64,000 nucleotides of DNA from Ligustrum vulgare (taxonomy: Eukaryota; Streptophyta; Magnoliopsida; Lamiales; Oleaceae): the NCBI GenBank assembly GCA_963555705.1, contig OY743190.1, forward strand, positions 8,283,501-8,347,500, in the 5' to 3' direction. The translations under genes were made by a program, and so were the position numbers. Shown piece after piece: positions 46,648 through 58,373 of the stretch (its first letter is position 1; every line of letters starts with the position of its first letter). Under the pieces are notes generated by a model. It did not search any database and was not told the DNA's origin. It saw nothing but the letters and a program-made list of their open reading frames with translations.

Positions 46648-47964
46648 CACTAGTACAGAAACAGGAATACGCGTCGGTTGGAAAACAGAATACGCGTCGG
46701 TTGTAGCGGCGACGTCTATGAAGCAGACGCGCAAAGTCTCGACTTTAAGCGTCGATTGTAAACCGACGCCCAAAGTCAGTTTTGGGCGTCACGCCTAAAG
46801 TAAAAAAAAAAAAAAAAATTAACTTTGGGCGTCGGTTCTAAATGTAGAACCGACGCCTAAAGTCTTTTTTTTTTTTTTTTTTTTTGACTTTAGGCGTCGG
46901 TTGTAATATTACAACCGACGCCTAAAGTTTTTTTTTTTTTTTTTTTTTTGCGGGGGTAGCATCACATTTCTTTCATCCATTCAGCTGCAATATAGAAATT
47001 CAATAATTCAAATATTGCAATTTATCCATCTAATAACTAAAAATCAACAATACAAAATTAAATCAATAACTAGTTGAAACACCCATACATATATACAAAC
47101 ACATCTATAATATAAATACTCATATATATATATAAACATATATACATTTATATACATTATATATAATACATATATATACATATTATTTACATACATTATA
47201 CATGCATAAATATTATCACATATATTTACATACATTATATATATACATAAATAAAAACACACATATATAAAGAGGGAGGTGGGTCTCTTACGAGATGGTG
47301 GAGGTGCGCGGCGGTGGTGGAGGTGCAACTCCGGTGATTCGGGGAGAGGAAGAGATAAAGAGCGAGGGGAGGAATGTGGTGATGAACGTTGCCGGGAAAT
47401 GGAGGAATGGTGGTGGTGGCGGCGTCATAGTGCGGTGGTTCGAGTGAGAGAAAAATAAAGAGAGAGGCGGGAAGAGATCGAGTAGTGAAAAAAATAGAGA
47501 TGATCTGAGTTTTCTGCGCATAAGTAAATAAAGGAATACGCGTCGGTTCTTTAAGAACCGACGCGGGAAATCGGAGAATGGGCGTCGGTTGTAATATTAC
47601 AACCGACGCCTAAAGGCAAAAAAAATTTTTTTTTTTTTTTTTTTTTTTTACTTTAGGCGTCGGTTGTAATATTACAACCGACGCCTAAAGTTAAAAAAAA
47701 AAATTTTTTTTTTTTTTTTTTTTTTTCTAAAGAATACGCGTCGGTTCCTCAAGAACCGACGCGTAAAACCGGGTTTTACGCGTCGGTTCTTGAGGAACCG
47801 ACGCGTATTCTCTAGGTTTAAATTTTACACGTCGGTTGTAATATTACAACCGACGCCCATTCTTTAATTATATTTACAAAAATGCCACCGTCCTTTTATA
47901 GGCGTCGATTTTACTAAAAACCGACGTATATTCCTCATTTTTTTTGGTGATTTTTGTACTAGTG
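46648..47964. mobile_element. CACTA MITE in Copia 2 RT
   Basis: 1317 bp, CACTAGTACAGAAAC at the left and TTTTTGTACTAGTG at the right, with 3-bp target-site duplication GCC (46645-46647 and 47965-47967). Both subterminal regions hold many GCGTCGGTT and AACCGACGC motifs, often as palindromes around poly-T/A runs. The middle has TA-rich and GGTGG-rich stretches but no transposase. Its left end is the same 15 bases as that of the element at 53466. Confidence 0.93.
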
Positions 47965-47967
47965 GCC

Positions 47968-49130
47968 TCTACATCAGTTGGATATCAAGAATGCATTTCT
48001 TCATGGTGATCTCCAGGAGGAGGTTTATATGGAGCAACCTCCTGGTTTTGTTGCTCAGGGGGAGTGTGGGAAAGTTTGTCATCTTCGCAAATCCTTGTAC
48101 GGTTTAAAACAGAGCCCTCGTGCTTGGTTCGGAAAATTTAGTTAGGCAGTGGAAAATTTTGGAATGATGAAAAGCAAGTCGGATCACTCTGTTTTCTACA
48201 AACAATCTGAAGCTGGCATCATTCTTTTAGTTGTGTACGTGGATGACATTGTCATTACAGGCAGGGAGTGATACTATAGGAATGTCATCTCTTAAGTCCT
48301 TTCTTTACACTCAATTTCACACAAAGGATTTAGGAATGCTAAAGTATTTCTTAGGGGTTGAAGTAACAAGGAGTAAAAGAGGTATCTTTCTATCTCAGAG
48401 GAAATATGTGCTTGACCTATTGACTGAGACAGGAAAATTGGGGGCAAAGCCATGCAGTGTCCCGATGACTCCTAATTTGCAAATTACAAAAGATGGTGAA
48501 CTATTTGGAGATCCTGAGAAATACAGAAGATTGGTTGGAAAGTTGAATTATCTTATAGTAACTCGTCCAGACATTACATATTCCGACAGTGTTATGAATC
48601 GGTATATGTCTTCTCCAACGGTTAACCATTGGACAACTTTATAACAGATTTTTTGTTACTTAAAAGGAGCACCTGGACGTGGCATCTTGTATGAAAATCA
48701 TGGACACACTCATATTGACTGTTTTTCGGATGCAGATTGGGCCGGGTCCAAGGTAGATAGAAGATCCACTTCTAGTTACTGTGTCTTTGTTGGAGGAAAT
48801 TTGGTCTCGTGGAAGAGTAAGAAGCAAAATGTTGCACGGTCAGAATATAGAGCTATGGCACAGTCCATGCATGAAATAATATGGATATATCAGCTCTTAA
48901 ATGAAGTAGGTCTTAAGACCTCAGTACCAGCAAAATTGTGGGGTGATAACCAAGCTACTCTCCACATTGCATTGAATCTCGTGTTCCATGAAAGAACTAA
49001 GCACATTGAAATTGAATGTTATTTCATTCTTGAGAAAATACAGCAAGATTTGATTTTCACAGGATATGTGAAGGATATGTGAAGACTGGAGAACAAGTGG
49101 GGATATTTTTACAAAAGCCCTAAATGGGGC
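47968..49130 (+). pseudogene. Copia 2 reverse transcriptase and RNase H
   Basis: [42 protein letters not shown] (about 48237), then a shift near 48262, DLGMLKYFLGVEVTRSKRG, a stop near 48642, and RNase H with DADWAGSKVDRRSTSSY. Ends before the polypurine tract. Confidence 0.88.
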
Positions 49131-49337
49131 TCGGGTTGATTATCTTTGTAACAAGCTCGGCATGACCAATATCTATGTTCTAGCTTGAGGGGGAGTGTTA
49201 TGAATTGTAAATATAGTATCTAGTCTAATTATAGGGATTCTATTTATTTACTTTCCTAACATAGGGTTTCTATTGTTGTATAAATATGTAATGCATTATT
49301 CAATAATATTATGAGAAACTTTCCTGATTACACTTCA

Positions 49338-49625
49338 AAAAGAAGGAAGGTCACTGGAACTAGCTGATACATGTCAAGCTATTTCATATTACATAAAAGA
49401 AGTTCTACGATCAATCCATGTCGGTTTGTTATGCGTGCAACAATATCCGGGAGATAGACCTACCATGTCTATAGAGATTTTCATGTTGGAAAATGTTGTG
49501 CTTCGAACCCTAAACATCCTGGTTTTTTCACAGAAAGATATTTAGTTATTTCTGAGAGTTCAACCAGCACAAATGCAGCCAACTTGCAAAACAAAGTGAC
49601 AATTACGCTGCTAGACGCCAGGTAG
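49338..49625 (+). pseudogene. Orphan RLK exon 7, remainder
   Basis: Continues from 37293-37306: [34 protein letters not shown], and after a frameshift near 49495 the PGFFTER tail and ITLLDAR ending at TAG 49623-49625. The last exon of a kinase close to genes C and D. Its earlier exons are not next to it; the plus strand upstream of 37293 is occupied by a minus-strand relic. Confidence 0.85.
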
Positions 49626-50259
49626 AAACAGGGCTATATTACATTATTTCGCAATCTTTCTTTCTTGAATTTACATGTTCTTTTTCTGTACATTTTTCTA
49701 GTCCCAGCACATTTTTCTAGTCTCAGCAAAAACAAAGCTATACATCATAGTCGTATGTGTTGGTTTCAATATTGTGGAATCAGTGTTCGAGCATCAATTA
49801 TGTTTACAAGTCGACTATTAGACAGTACAGACTAAGGACCCTGGGCATCCCAGTTGAACAACTCGAAAGTTCGAATGTGCATAGAGTTAAATAAGTGCCT
49901 ATTAGCCTATATACACAATTGGAGTATATATTTCCATTGAAATTGAGCTGAAAATTATTTGTTGCAAGACCTGATTATTCGGTGACAATAATTATGTCAA
50001 TGTCAATGAAAATGAAAATGGAAAGGGGGAATATTCCACATATCAAAGTCTAGTCAAGAAGTTTTTATATGTCCCTCACTCAATGAGAATTAGGTATTGA
50101 ATTTTGAAACATATTATAGACTTTAGAACACTTCATATTGCCAATTGGTCCAAGTGAAGAAACTAAGATTTTTGTACATGCACCTCATACTCAGTCAATA
50201 TATGCTATACATATGAATTCTATTAAACAAGAAGAACAGATAGAGATACTGTCAGAACC
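49626..50259. other. Region upstream of RLK pseudogene D
   Basis: Probable promoter and 5' untranslated region of gene D. The 50 bases before its ATG (TATTAAACAAGAAGAACAGA) match those before gene C, so the duplication includes the 5' flank. No other gene seen. Confidence 0.5.
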
Positions 50260-53024
50260 ATGACAATATCAAATACAGATTTCCCCATACTTCTTTTCTT
50301 AACCATCTTAATGTCTGTTCACAAGATTTCAAATGCAATGGATACTATAAATACTACACAGATCCTTAAGGATGGTGAGACCATTGTGTCGTCTGATGGA
50401 ACCTTTGAATTGGGATTTTTTAGCCCTGGAAATTCCAAGAATCGATATGTCGGCATGTGGTACAAGAAGATAACAGTTATGACTGTAGTCTGGGTTGCCA
50501 ACAGAGAAGTTCCACTCACAAATACATCAGGAGTATTGAAGGTTGTCGAGCCAGGATGTCTGGTATTAAAAAACGACACAAATGGTGTTATCATATGGTC
50601 TTCCAATACATCACGATCTGTGAAGACTCCGGTAGCAAAATTGCTGGACTCAGGAAACCTTGTCGTGAAAGACCGAAAAGACAATGACCCCGAGAATTTC
50701 CTCTGGGAGAGTTTTAATTATCCAACCGATACGATTTTTGCAGGAATGAAGTTCGGTTGGAACTTTAGAACTGGTCAAGAAGTGTATGTATCATCATGGA
50801 AGAGTAATGATGATCCATCTTTAGGAGATTTTACATTTCACTTTGATCCTACTGGTTATCCACAAAACGTCTTGAAAAGAGGTTCGCTGGTACTGTTTAA
50901 AAGTGGACCTTGGAATGGAGTCCGCTATAGTGGGGCACCAAACTTGAGGTATAATTCTATTTACAAATACGGAGTAGTTCTAAACAAAAATGAGGCGTAC
51001 TATTCTTTTGAGCTTCATAGCAGATCAATTATTTCGAGATTTATCTTGAGTGAAAGTGGTGTAGGACAGCGCATGACATGGATCAATCAAACACAAGAGT
51101 GGGTTGTTTACGTTTTTTATCCGGCTGATAATTGTGACGTATATAAATTGTGTGGTGCATATGGTAGTTGCAGTATTTCGAATTCTCCTGAATGTGAATG
51201 TTTGGATAGATTTCGGCCTAAAGATCCAAAAGGATGGGAAAGTGCAGATTGGTCGAATGGGTGTGATCGCAGAACTCCCTTGAATTGCCAAAATGGAGAC
51301 GTATTTCTCAAGTATTCAGGTATTAAATTACCAGACACACAATATTCCTGGTTTAACAAGAGTATGACCCTGAACGAATGCAAGGTAGCATGCCTTAGAA
51401 ATTGCTCTTGTACGGCTTACTCTAGCTTGGATATAAGCAGAGGGGGGAGTGGATGCCTACTTTGGTTTGGAGACCTAGTTAACATCAAACAACTATCTGA
51501 AGAAGGACAAGATATTTACATCAGGATGGCTTCTTCTGAATTAGGTAAGAATTAATAGACAATTTTTTTCCTATCAGATGATTTGTATCTACTAGATTTA
51601 AAGCTTTTTCATCAATGAAAAAATAATCCATTTTTTATTTACCTACAAAATTTTGCAGGGATAAAAGGAAAAAAAAAAGAATAGTTCTTGAAGTAAGTTT
51701 TTCATTGTCGGTAGGATTTTTTCTACTTGGGCTTATTCTGTTGCTGTATCTTCGGAAAAGGACGAAAAGCAACCAAAGGTTGAGAACAGGAGGTAAGCAA
51801 AATCTGCCATTTTCCACTGAAGACAATTGTAGAAACCAAGCTTATCTATATTTTGCTAATTAGATCCTTCTTTTGTTTCAGGCGGGCTGGTAGACAACTA
51901 TATGGACTGTAAAGATGATGAAAGTCACCACAAAGACATAGACCTACCAATGTTCGATTTACTTACAATAACTAAAGCCACTGATGATTTTTCAATTGAT
52001 AATAAGCTTGGAGAGGGTGGGTTTGGACCTGTTTACAAGGTATTTTTTTTATTTTTTTATTTTTTTTCTTTTTCAGAATAACAGGGCATGCACCACACTG
52101 GGGATCCATACTCTCAGATGTTTATCTTGTATCCCAGATTTATGGACGTTCACTTGATGAACTGTATCAAATATCTTGTTCTCATAATCATTTGGAGATT
52201 TACTATTCTTTTCATGTGAAATGAAGTCTTTTTTAATACACAAAGATGCATCAATTTCACACTTGATCATGCAAAAAGTGAGTGGAAGATGATTTGTAGA
52301 TTGCCGCTGCGTAAAACAAATACCTTAGATGCATAAGTTCTGATGTAGGGCCTACTAGAGGAGGGGCAGGAAATTGCTTTCAAACGGCTATCCAGAAATT
52401 TCCTCCAAGGACACAATGACTTCAAGTTATCTGTATAGCTAAACTACAGCATCGAAATCTTGTGAAGCTTCTCGGATACTGCATTCAAATTGAAGAAAAG
52501 ATGTTGATTTATGAATACATACCTAATAGAAGTCCTGACTTGATCTATTTGGTACAAAATGTTCACTTCACACAATCAGCACAATAGCATTCTATCAGGA
52601 GTACCACTTACACATAAAAAATAAAAAATAAAAATTCTTTCACATTTTTCAAATTCCAAAGCAAAACATTTCTAATGAACTGTAATAATAGGGTACAGAA
52701 CATTACTATTTTTCAACAGATGAAGCTTCATGCCACTATATGCTTGAAGAAATATTGTTATAGATATTGGACTTGATTTCTCATTTCCAATTATCCAACA
52801 AATATATTATCCTGACAAGCTGAGAATAACTTTTGGCAGATCCAATGCAAAGCGCACCTCATGATTGGCCTAAGCGCTTTCACATTGTAAATGGTACTGC
52901 TCGGGGACTTATGTATCTCCATCAAGATTCCTGCCTCAGAATCATCCATAGAGACCTCAAAGCTAGCAACTTTTTACTAGATTCCGACATAAGCCCAAAG
53001 ATATCTGACTTTGGAATGGCTAGG
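50260..53024 (+). pseudogene. G-type lectin RLK pseudogene D
   Basis: Exon 1 (50260-51544) is intact: signal peptide (cleavage near the ISNA/MDT junction), B-lectin domain ([10 protein letters not shown]), S-locus domain ([11 protein letters not shown]), an EGF-like Cys cluster ([15 protein letters not shown]) and a PAN domain ([12 protein letters not shown]). Exon 2 (51659-51792) has the transmembrane helix, but the A-run of ten shifts its frame against exon 1. Exon 3 (51882-52039) has [10 protein letters not shown]. Exon 4 (52349-52551) has a deletion and the same GTATAGCT stop as gene C. Exon 5 (from 52840) has HRDLKASN and DFGMAR and breaks off at about 53024. Exons 6-7 are lost. Expression of exon 1 alone would give a secreted S-domain protein. 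Confidence 0.88.
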
Positions 53025-53465
53025 ATTAGGCTAAGAGTGCAATTTCATTTTTTTAGTGAAATAGAATGTTATTAATAAATTATTTTGATTGGTTAAGAGT
53101 TGACCATGTCATAATTAATTTATTGGAACTTAGTTTAATTGGGTTCGATCAGGGTCCCTCGATGGCTTCATTATTATAGGGCTATATAGGCTAATAACAG
53201 GTTTGGACTGTGCAAAAATTGGCATGGGTTATGATACTAGGGTTGGGTGGGTTATAAATAGTCTCATAAGACTGTTCTTCTTATCGTCGTATGCATAGGG
53301 GCGGGACACTCTCTAAAAGTTTGTGCTTTCTCCTTACATAAAAACCATAATCCTAGTGTAACTTAGATTTAAGGGTTTGAAACTTTGGTGGAATCAAGAA
53401 GCAGTTGATACAGGTTATTATAAAACATGTTACAAGGGTAATATCTCTTCAGTGGAAAATTAAGA
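53025..53465. other. Unassigned insertion after RLK D
   Basis: Sequence that replaces the rest of the kinase gene. A TATA-like GGTTATAAATAGTCTC (53250-53265) followed by a leader-like stretch suggests part of an LTR, but no ends were found. Confidence 0.4.
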
Positions 53466-53479
53466 CACTAGTACAGAAA

Positions 53480-53825
53480 CAGTCTTTCGCGTCGGTTATT
53501 TAAGAGATTAGGCGTCGGTTTTTGTGGCGACGTGTATGAAGTAGACGCGTAAAGTAAAGACTTTATGCGTCGGTTGTAAAACGACGCGTAAAATGATATC
53601 TTTACGCGTCGGTTGTTAAGAAACCGACGCGTAAAGTTGAAAAAAAAAATATATATTTTTTTTTAGGCGTCGGTTGTATCCAAAACCGACGCCTATCCAA
53701 AACCGACGCCTAATTAGGCGTCGGTTTTGGATACAACCGACGCCTTGTGATTACAACCGACGCCTAAAGTTTAAACTTTAGGCGTCGGTTTTCTAAAAAC
53801 CGACGCGTTTTCAAAAATTTTTTTT
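53480..53825. repeat. CACTA subterminal repeats
   Basis: Many direct and inverted copies of GCGTCGGTT, several forming perfect palindromes such as GGCGTCGGTTTT paired with AAAACCGACGCC near 53690-53730. These are the usual transposase binding sites of CACTA elements. Confidence 0.8.
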
Positions 53826-53849
53826 TTTCTTCTATAGAGTAAAATACAA

Positions 53850-54090
53850 TGACCTAGACATGACATGCAATGACCTGGACGTCGCCTGCAATGACCCAGG
53901 CCATGGCCTGCATTGGCCTGGACGTCACCTGCAATGACCCAGGCCACTGCAGGTCATGACCTGCAATGACCCAGGCCACTGCAGGTCATGGCCTGCAATG
54001 ACCTAGATGTCACCTGCAATGATCTGGACGTCACCTGCAATGATCCAGATCACTGCAGGTCGATCATGACCTGCAATCACCTAAACGTGG
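53850..54090. repeat. CCTGCAATGACCCAGGCC tandem repeats
   Basis: GC-rich array of units such as ACCTGCAATGACC, GGACGTCACCTGCAATGA and CCAGGCCACTGCAGGTCATG with internal palindromes (CTGCAG, GACGTC). Lies between the subterminal repeats and the Ulp1-like gene. Confidence 0.75.
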
Positions 54091-54237
54091 ACTGAACATT
54101 TTCCACATGCACATCATCAAATATGTATATAATAGACATAATTAAAATAATGTTAAATAAATGAGAAATAATTATATTTACAAGATTGTTAATGTCACAT
54201 GTAATTGAGTAAATAGAAGTTTGAATACACGTCGATT

Positions 54238-55310
54238 TACACACACCTATCGACGAAGTATTTAGCCCATAAGTTTTGAATTTCAGCAATTTCCTCCGTT
54301 GAGTAATTCTCTTTAAATGCCTACAAATAATCAAAATGAATTATCAGTTATTTTGTAATAAAATATGAAGGAATAATTAAAAATTATCATGTTCAATAAC
54401 TTATACCTTTTCCAACGACGGACGCTGAAAGTGTTCAGTGACTATCTCATACATATTTTTCATGACGTAGTAGCCACACTCAGAACCTCCGGGCTGTTGA
54501 GGACACTAAAATTTTCACAATGAAAACTAACATTAATAATCACACTAAATAGAATATGAAAATAATTCAAAGATTTGTAATATATTTTAAATATGTGTTT
54601 TCATACCTTTATTTTTAGCCACGTTGTATTGGCTCTTGTCCTAATGCCTCCTTGTGTCCAGTATAGTTTGAAAGCCCTAAAATTGAATTAAATTATTCGA
54701 ACCAGTTACAAAATAAATAAATACAAAAACTAAGATTTCTATAAAAATTTTGGCAGAGTCTCTCCTATAAATTGAACTTATCCAACCTGTAAATAGACGC
54801 GTTGCTATAGAATCTATCACAACTTCTCAACAATCACAACATATATTCATCAAAGTGAAACCACAACTCCACAATCAATTTCACCACAACTCCACAATTA
54901 TTTCATGAAAATTATCATAACTTACGTATTCAATAGCGGCTTGATATCTAAGTCACGCTTAAATGCACTAGTTGAATCCAATAAGTACACCGTACTCTTC
55001 TGAGGAGAAATCACTAGCAACATCCAGTGGTTCCTACGTATTATGAACATGTAAATACAAATTCAAACATGTGTTTTTCAAATTACAAAAAAAAAAAAAA
55101 TTAACTATTAACAAGAGAGAATGGTCTTACTCCTGAAAATACGGTGCTAGAATGAATTTCTTTGTTTGCATTGCCCTCATGGTCTCGTCCATATAATTTA
55201 CAACACCATTGGCATTTGTTCTTACCGACACCGACGCAATGTGTGACGGAGACATGAATCCAATGGAATCAATACCGTAATCCTGACATAACTCATGAAG
55301 GTACCTAATA
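54238..55310 (-). CDS. Ulp1-like C48 cysteine protease, C-terminal exons
   Basis: Minus-strand exons, from 5' to 3': about 55310-55132 (FMSPSHIASV, KKFILAPYFQE), 55036-54927 (catalytic His in HWMLLVISP; Asp in VYLLDST), 54680-54608 (TRANTTWLKIK), 54507-54407 (Gln and Cys in QQPGGSECGYYVM) and about 54320-54238 (YSTEEIAEIQNLWAKYF, stop). Introns have GT/AG ends. All catalytic positions of the SUMO-protease fold are there. In CACTA and some Mutator elements such genes accompany the transposase; their role is not known. The N-terminal exon is at 57966. No stops seen in these exons. Confidence 0.75.
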
Positions 55311-55315
55311 ATAAT

Positions 55316-57897
55316 TGTAACACCCCAAGTTCAAGAATCTTAAACCTAGGTGTTAACTTCCCTTTTTCTTTTAATGCGGAAATTAAATCGTTTGCATAAT
55401 TAAAATATTCATTTATCTATTATAAAATTCTTACAGAAATTTCGGTAGAGTCTCCTCTATAAACTGGACATAGCCAACCTATAGAGGGACATCACGACCA
55501 TTTTTACAAATTCAAAGCATCAATCACATCACAATCACATTCACCATCACCAAGACCAATCCATTCATTTCCCGAACTCCTCAAGTATAAGATTTTTCCA
55601 AAACATCCTCAAACATTGACAATTGAAATAAAAGGTAATTTAACCTCTAATACTTTTCATACTTAACCAAAATAACTTCAACCAAACCATTATCAATAAG
55701 AATGAATGAAGAAATAAATTTAAATGATAACTCGAATGAATTTAACTTTATTTATTAAGGCGACAACGGGTACTGTCGGAGTCAGCCGCCAAGTGTTCTC
55801 CTCTGATCATCTAACTTTCATCACCTGAAATATGGGGAGGGATTGGGGTGAGCTAAAGCTCAGTAAGTAAACTTTATGCATGAATGCATGCTTATGACAT
55901 GAATGCTTTAAAAAGTTCATATATGTATCCCTTTCTCTTTACTTTCCAGAAAATTCAACTTTTCAAACTTTCGTTTAACGTTTCAAACCTTTCACTTCGT
56001 TTCCATCGTGAGCTCACTTGATGTAACTTCTAGTCAATCAGATAACAGTGGGCCATTCTTATTTGGAACCAGATTAACATGCGCATGTCCACCGCAAAGC
56101 GGTTCATTCATTCATTCCACCGCAAAGCGGCCCATTACATTCATTCCACCGCAAAGCGGCTCATTACATTCGGGTACGCCGGTCCCCCGCGCCCCATTTC
56201 CCACTCGGACCTTTCATGACATAGAAGTACACCCATTCTTTCAAAAACTTGGGATACATAATTTTGACAAAATTGCACTTTGACACATTACTTTCATTAA
56301 AACATTTGACTTTACCATTTCGATGCCAATGCATGCTTAATGATGCAATGACATGAATGCATGCTTAACATTCTTCTCAAATAACATGTGCTTTCATAAA
56401 GTAAGGAAATTCATCAAGACAAGTAAGTTACACGACAGTCATTTACACATAACTTTCACATTTACATTCAACTTCAATGAAAATAGGGGGGAGTTTACTT
56501 ACTTGATGTCCTTAATATTTACCGTTTTCTTGATTTGCAAGTGGAGGAGCCTCGACTGCCCGTGTCGTCAATGTACCAAAAGTCCTAATTATTTCCATTT
56601 GCCAAAATGAATAACTTTCAGTTCATAAACACATTCATTATTCACTTTAATACTAATCAAACATTAACCGAGATTAAAACTTCAATTTAACCCAAGTGTG
56701 ACTTTACATAATAACCACAATACATAAAACCATTTATTACAAACTTTACCAACAAGCAATTAACTAATTTCTTAATTCTAATCAAATTCGAAAAATTAAC
56801 CTTACCATTGGTCCATTGGTTAACAATTGGATTCATATATAAAGATCTAAGAATTAACTAGTTAATATGACTAAAGCCATTTAGACCAATACATGAAAAT
56901 TCTCAAATTTTTCAATTTACCCAGAATAACATAACCTTAATTAACAAATTCAAATTTTAACAGAGTATTTTCCAAAATTTTTAAATCTGAAAATTGTCTT
57001 CATAATTCAACTTAACCAAATATTTAACTAAGTTACAAAATCATCAATACACCCACACACATACATCAATATATACATACACAGAACTTACACCTACCTA
57101 TAATCATGGTTAATTTCGAAAATTTAACAAAATTACAAATCTGAAATTATCTGCCACATCTGAATTTATGCATATCAAGTGTATTCATACATTATTTACA
57201 TAGAATTTATACATATATACATGTGTGTATCGAATTATGGGGGTGTGTGTGTGTGTAATCGCGTGGAACCGTGTGTGTGTGTGTGCGCGGGTGGTGTGTG
57301 TGCGTGAGGAGAAAAGGGAGAAGGGGGAAGACTACCGGTGGTGGTGGTGGTGGTGGCCGGCGATTGAGGTCGCCGTCGCCTAGAGGGAGATCGCGGGTGA
57401 GGGTGGCGATGGAAGAGAGAACCGAGAGTGCGAGAGGGAGAGATCGCGAAGAGAGAGAGAGAGAGACGCGGCGTGAGAGAGAGGGGTATGAGAGTGTGAG
57501 GTTTCTTTTAGGTTAGGGTTAAGTGTGTAACTTTTGGAAAATTGCAATTTAGTCCCTCTACTCTCATAAATTAGTAATTTAGGCTCAAAACTTTCAAATG
57601 AAATTCCAAAGTGTCACCAAACTTTTCCTAACTTCAATTTAACACAATAAAAATAGAATTTAGCATGCCTAGGCAATAAATTTAATTAATCACATAAAAT
57701 TGCACGTAAACTGTTAAAATAACAATTTATAAACTTTTAATTGGTACATTGATCGAGACGGCATCCAGTCCTTCCACTGCAAAATAATTCAAATAAAACC
57801 ATAATAACCATAATATTAGTTAAATCATTTATAATGATATTAATATAAGCTTTACGTGACAATCAAGAAAGCATGTAAATCGAAATGCGGTATTACA
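55316..57897. mobile_element. Solo LTR (about 2.58 kb) in the Ulp1-like gene
   Basis: TGTAACACCCCAAG...GGTATTACA, flanked by ATAAT (55311-55315 and 57898-57902). Inserted in an intron right before its acceptor. Holds three ACCGCAAAGCGG repeats (56088-56160), a GT microsatellite and a GGT run (57242-57355) and the block GGTAGAGTCTCCTCTATAAACTGGA, whose relatives occur near 54755 and 63093. Gypsy-type by length. The 81-residue Arg/Gly-rich frame at 57271 follows from these repeats. Confidence 0.88.
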
Positions 57898-57965
57898 ATA
57901 ATGATACCAATAAATAGAGATCGAACAATGATATAAATTGAAGTTGTAATTTGTGATCAGAAGTC

Positions 57966-58301
57966 TTACAATGCAAATATTTGTAGGATAGATGTATCCA
58001 ACCATTGCATTTTAAGCAGATCGGTAATGTCTGCGACTGTAACAAAAATACCATCCTCGAACGTACAATTGAAGATGGAGGCATCTACGGGCACCTGATA
58101 GAAGTCATCACCAACAGGCAATTGAAGGACCAGGGTGTTTAACATTTTGCATTTATCACCCAGACGTAGTAAAGTCTCTTCGTCGACTATCGCAGGTCGC
58201 TGGGTAAATGACAATTCAAAACTCTGAGGCCTTTTCCCTTTATTAGATTTTTTTATGATCTTTTTTGGGGCCTCTTCCTGCAATAAGACAATTTTTGTCA
58301 T
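57966..58301 (-). CDS. Ulp1-like gene, upstream exon
   Basis: Minus-strand exon with MLNTLVLQLPVGDDFYQV, FEDGIFVTVADITDLL and WLDTSILQIFAL, ending near a GTAAGAC donor (57979-57973). This block commonly precedes the protease core in CACTA-borne Ulp1-like proteins (the W-D-S-I-L-Q pattern). The intron after it received the solo LTR. Upstream exons and any transposase would lie beyond 58301, where the Gypsy element cuts in. Confidence 0.65.
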   Translation of the reverse strand: MTKIVLLQEEAPKKIIKKSNKGKRPQSFELSFTQRPAIVDEETLLRLGDKCKMLNTLVLQLPVGDDFYQVPVDASIFNCTFEDGIFVTVADITDLLKMQWLDTSILQIFAL

Positions 58302-58373
58302 TATAACACGTCTGATACAAATCTAAAAGAAATTAATATTGACATAAACTTTTATATAACTCGATTTTATTAC

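Larger units (their letters stand above)
37307..49332 (+). mobile_element. Copia 2, full-length with nested insertions
   Basis: LTRs of 137 bp at 37307-37443 and 49196-49332 (4 differences) with target-site duplication CTTCA (37302-37306 and 49333-49337). The tRNA-Met primer site TGGTATCAGAGCC is at 37444-37456 and a polypurine tract GAGGGGGAG at 49187-49195. It holds Copia 3 and a CACTA MITE; without these it is about 4.88 kb. It splits the last exon of an RLK. Confidence 0.94.
53466..58373 (-). mobile_element. CACTA element carrying a Ulp1-like gene (left part)
   Basis: The left terminus CACTAGTACAGAAAC (53466) and the GCGTCGGTT/AACCGACGC subterminal repeats (53480-53820) equal those of the MITE at 46648. 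The interior carries a minus-strand Ulp1-like protease gene, as in many plant CACTA elements. The right terminus was not found; a Gypsy element starts at 58374 and may have cut it off. A solo LTR (55316-57897) is nested in it. Confidence 0.75.

Noticed and set aside
57271..57516. Arg/Gly-rich 81-residue protein
   Set aside because: Made by GT and GGT microsatellites and a purine-rich tract inside a solo LTR.
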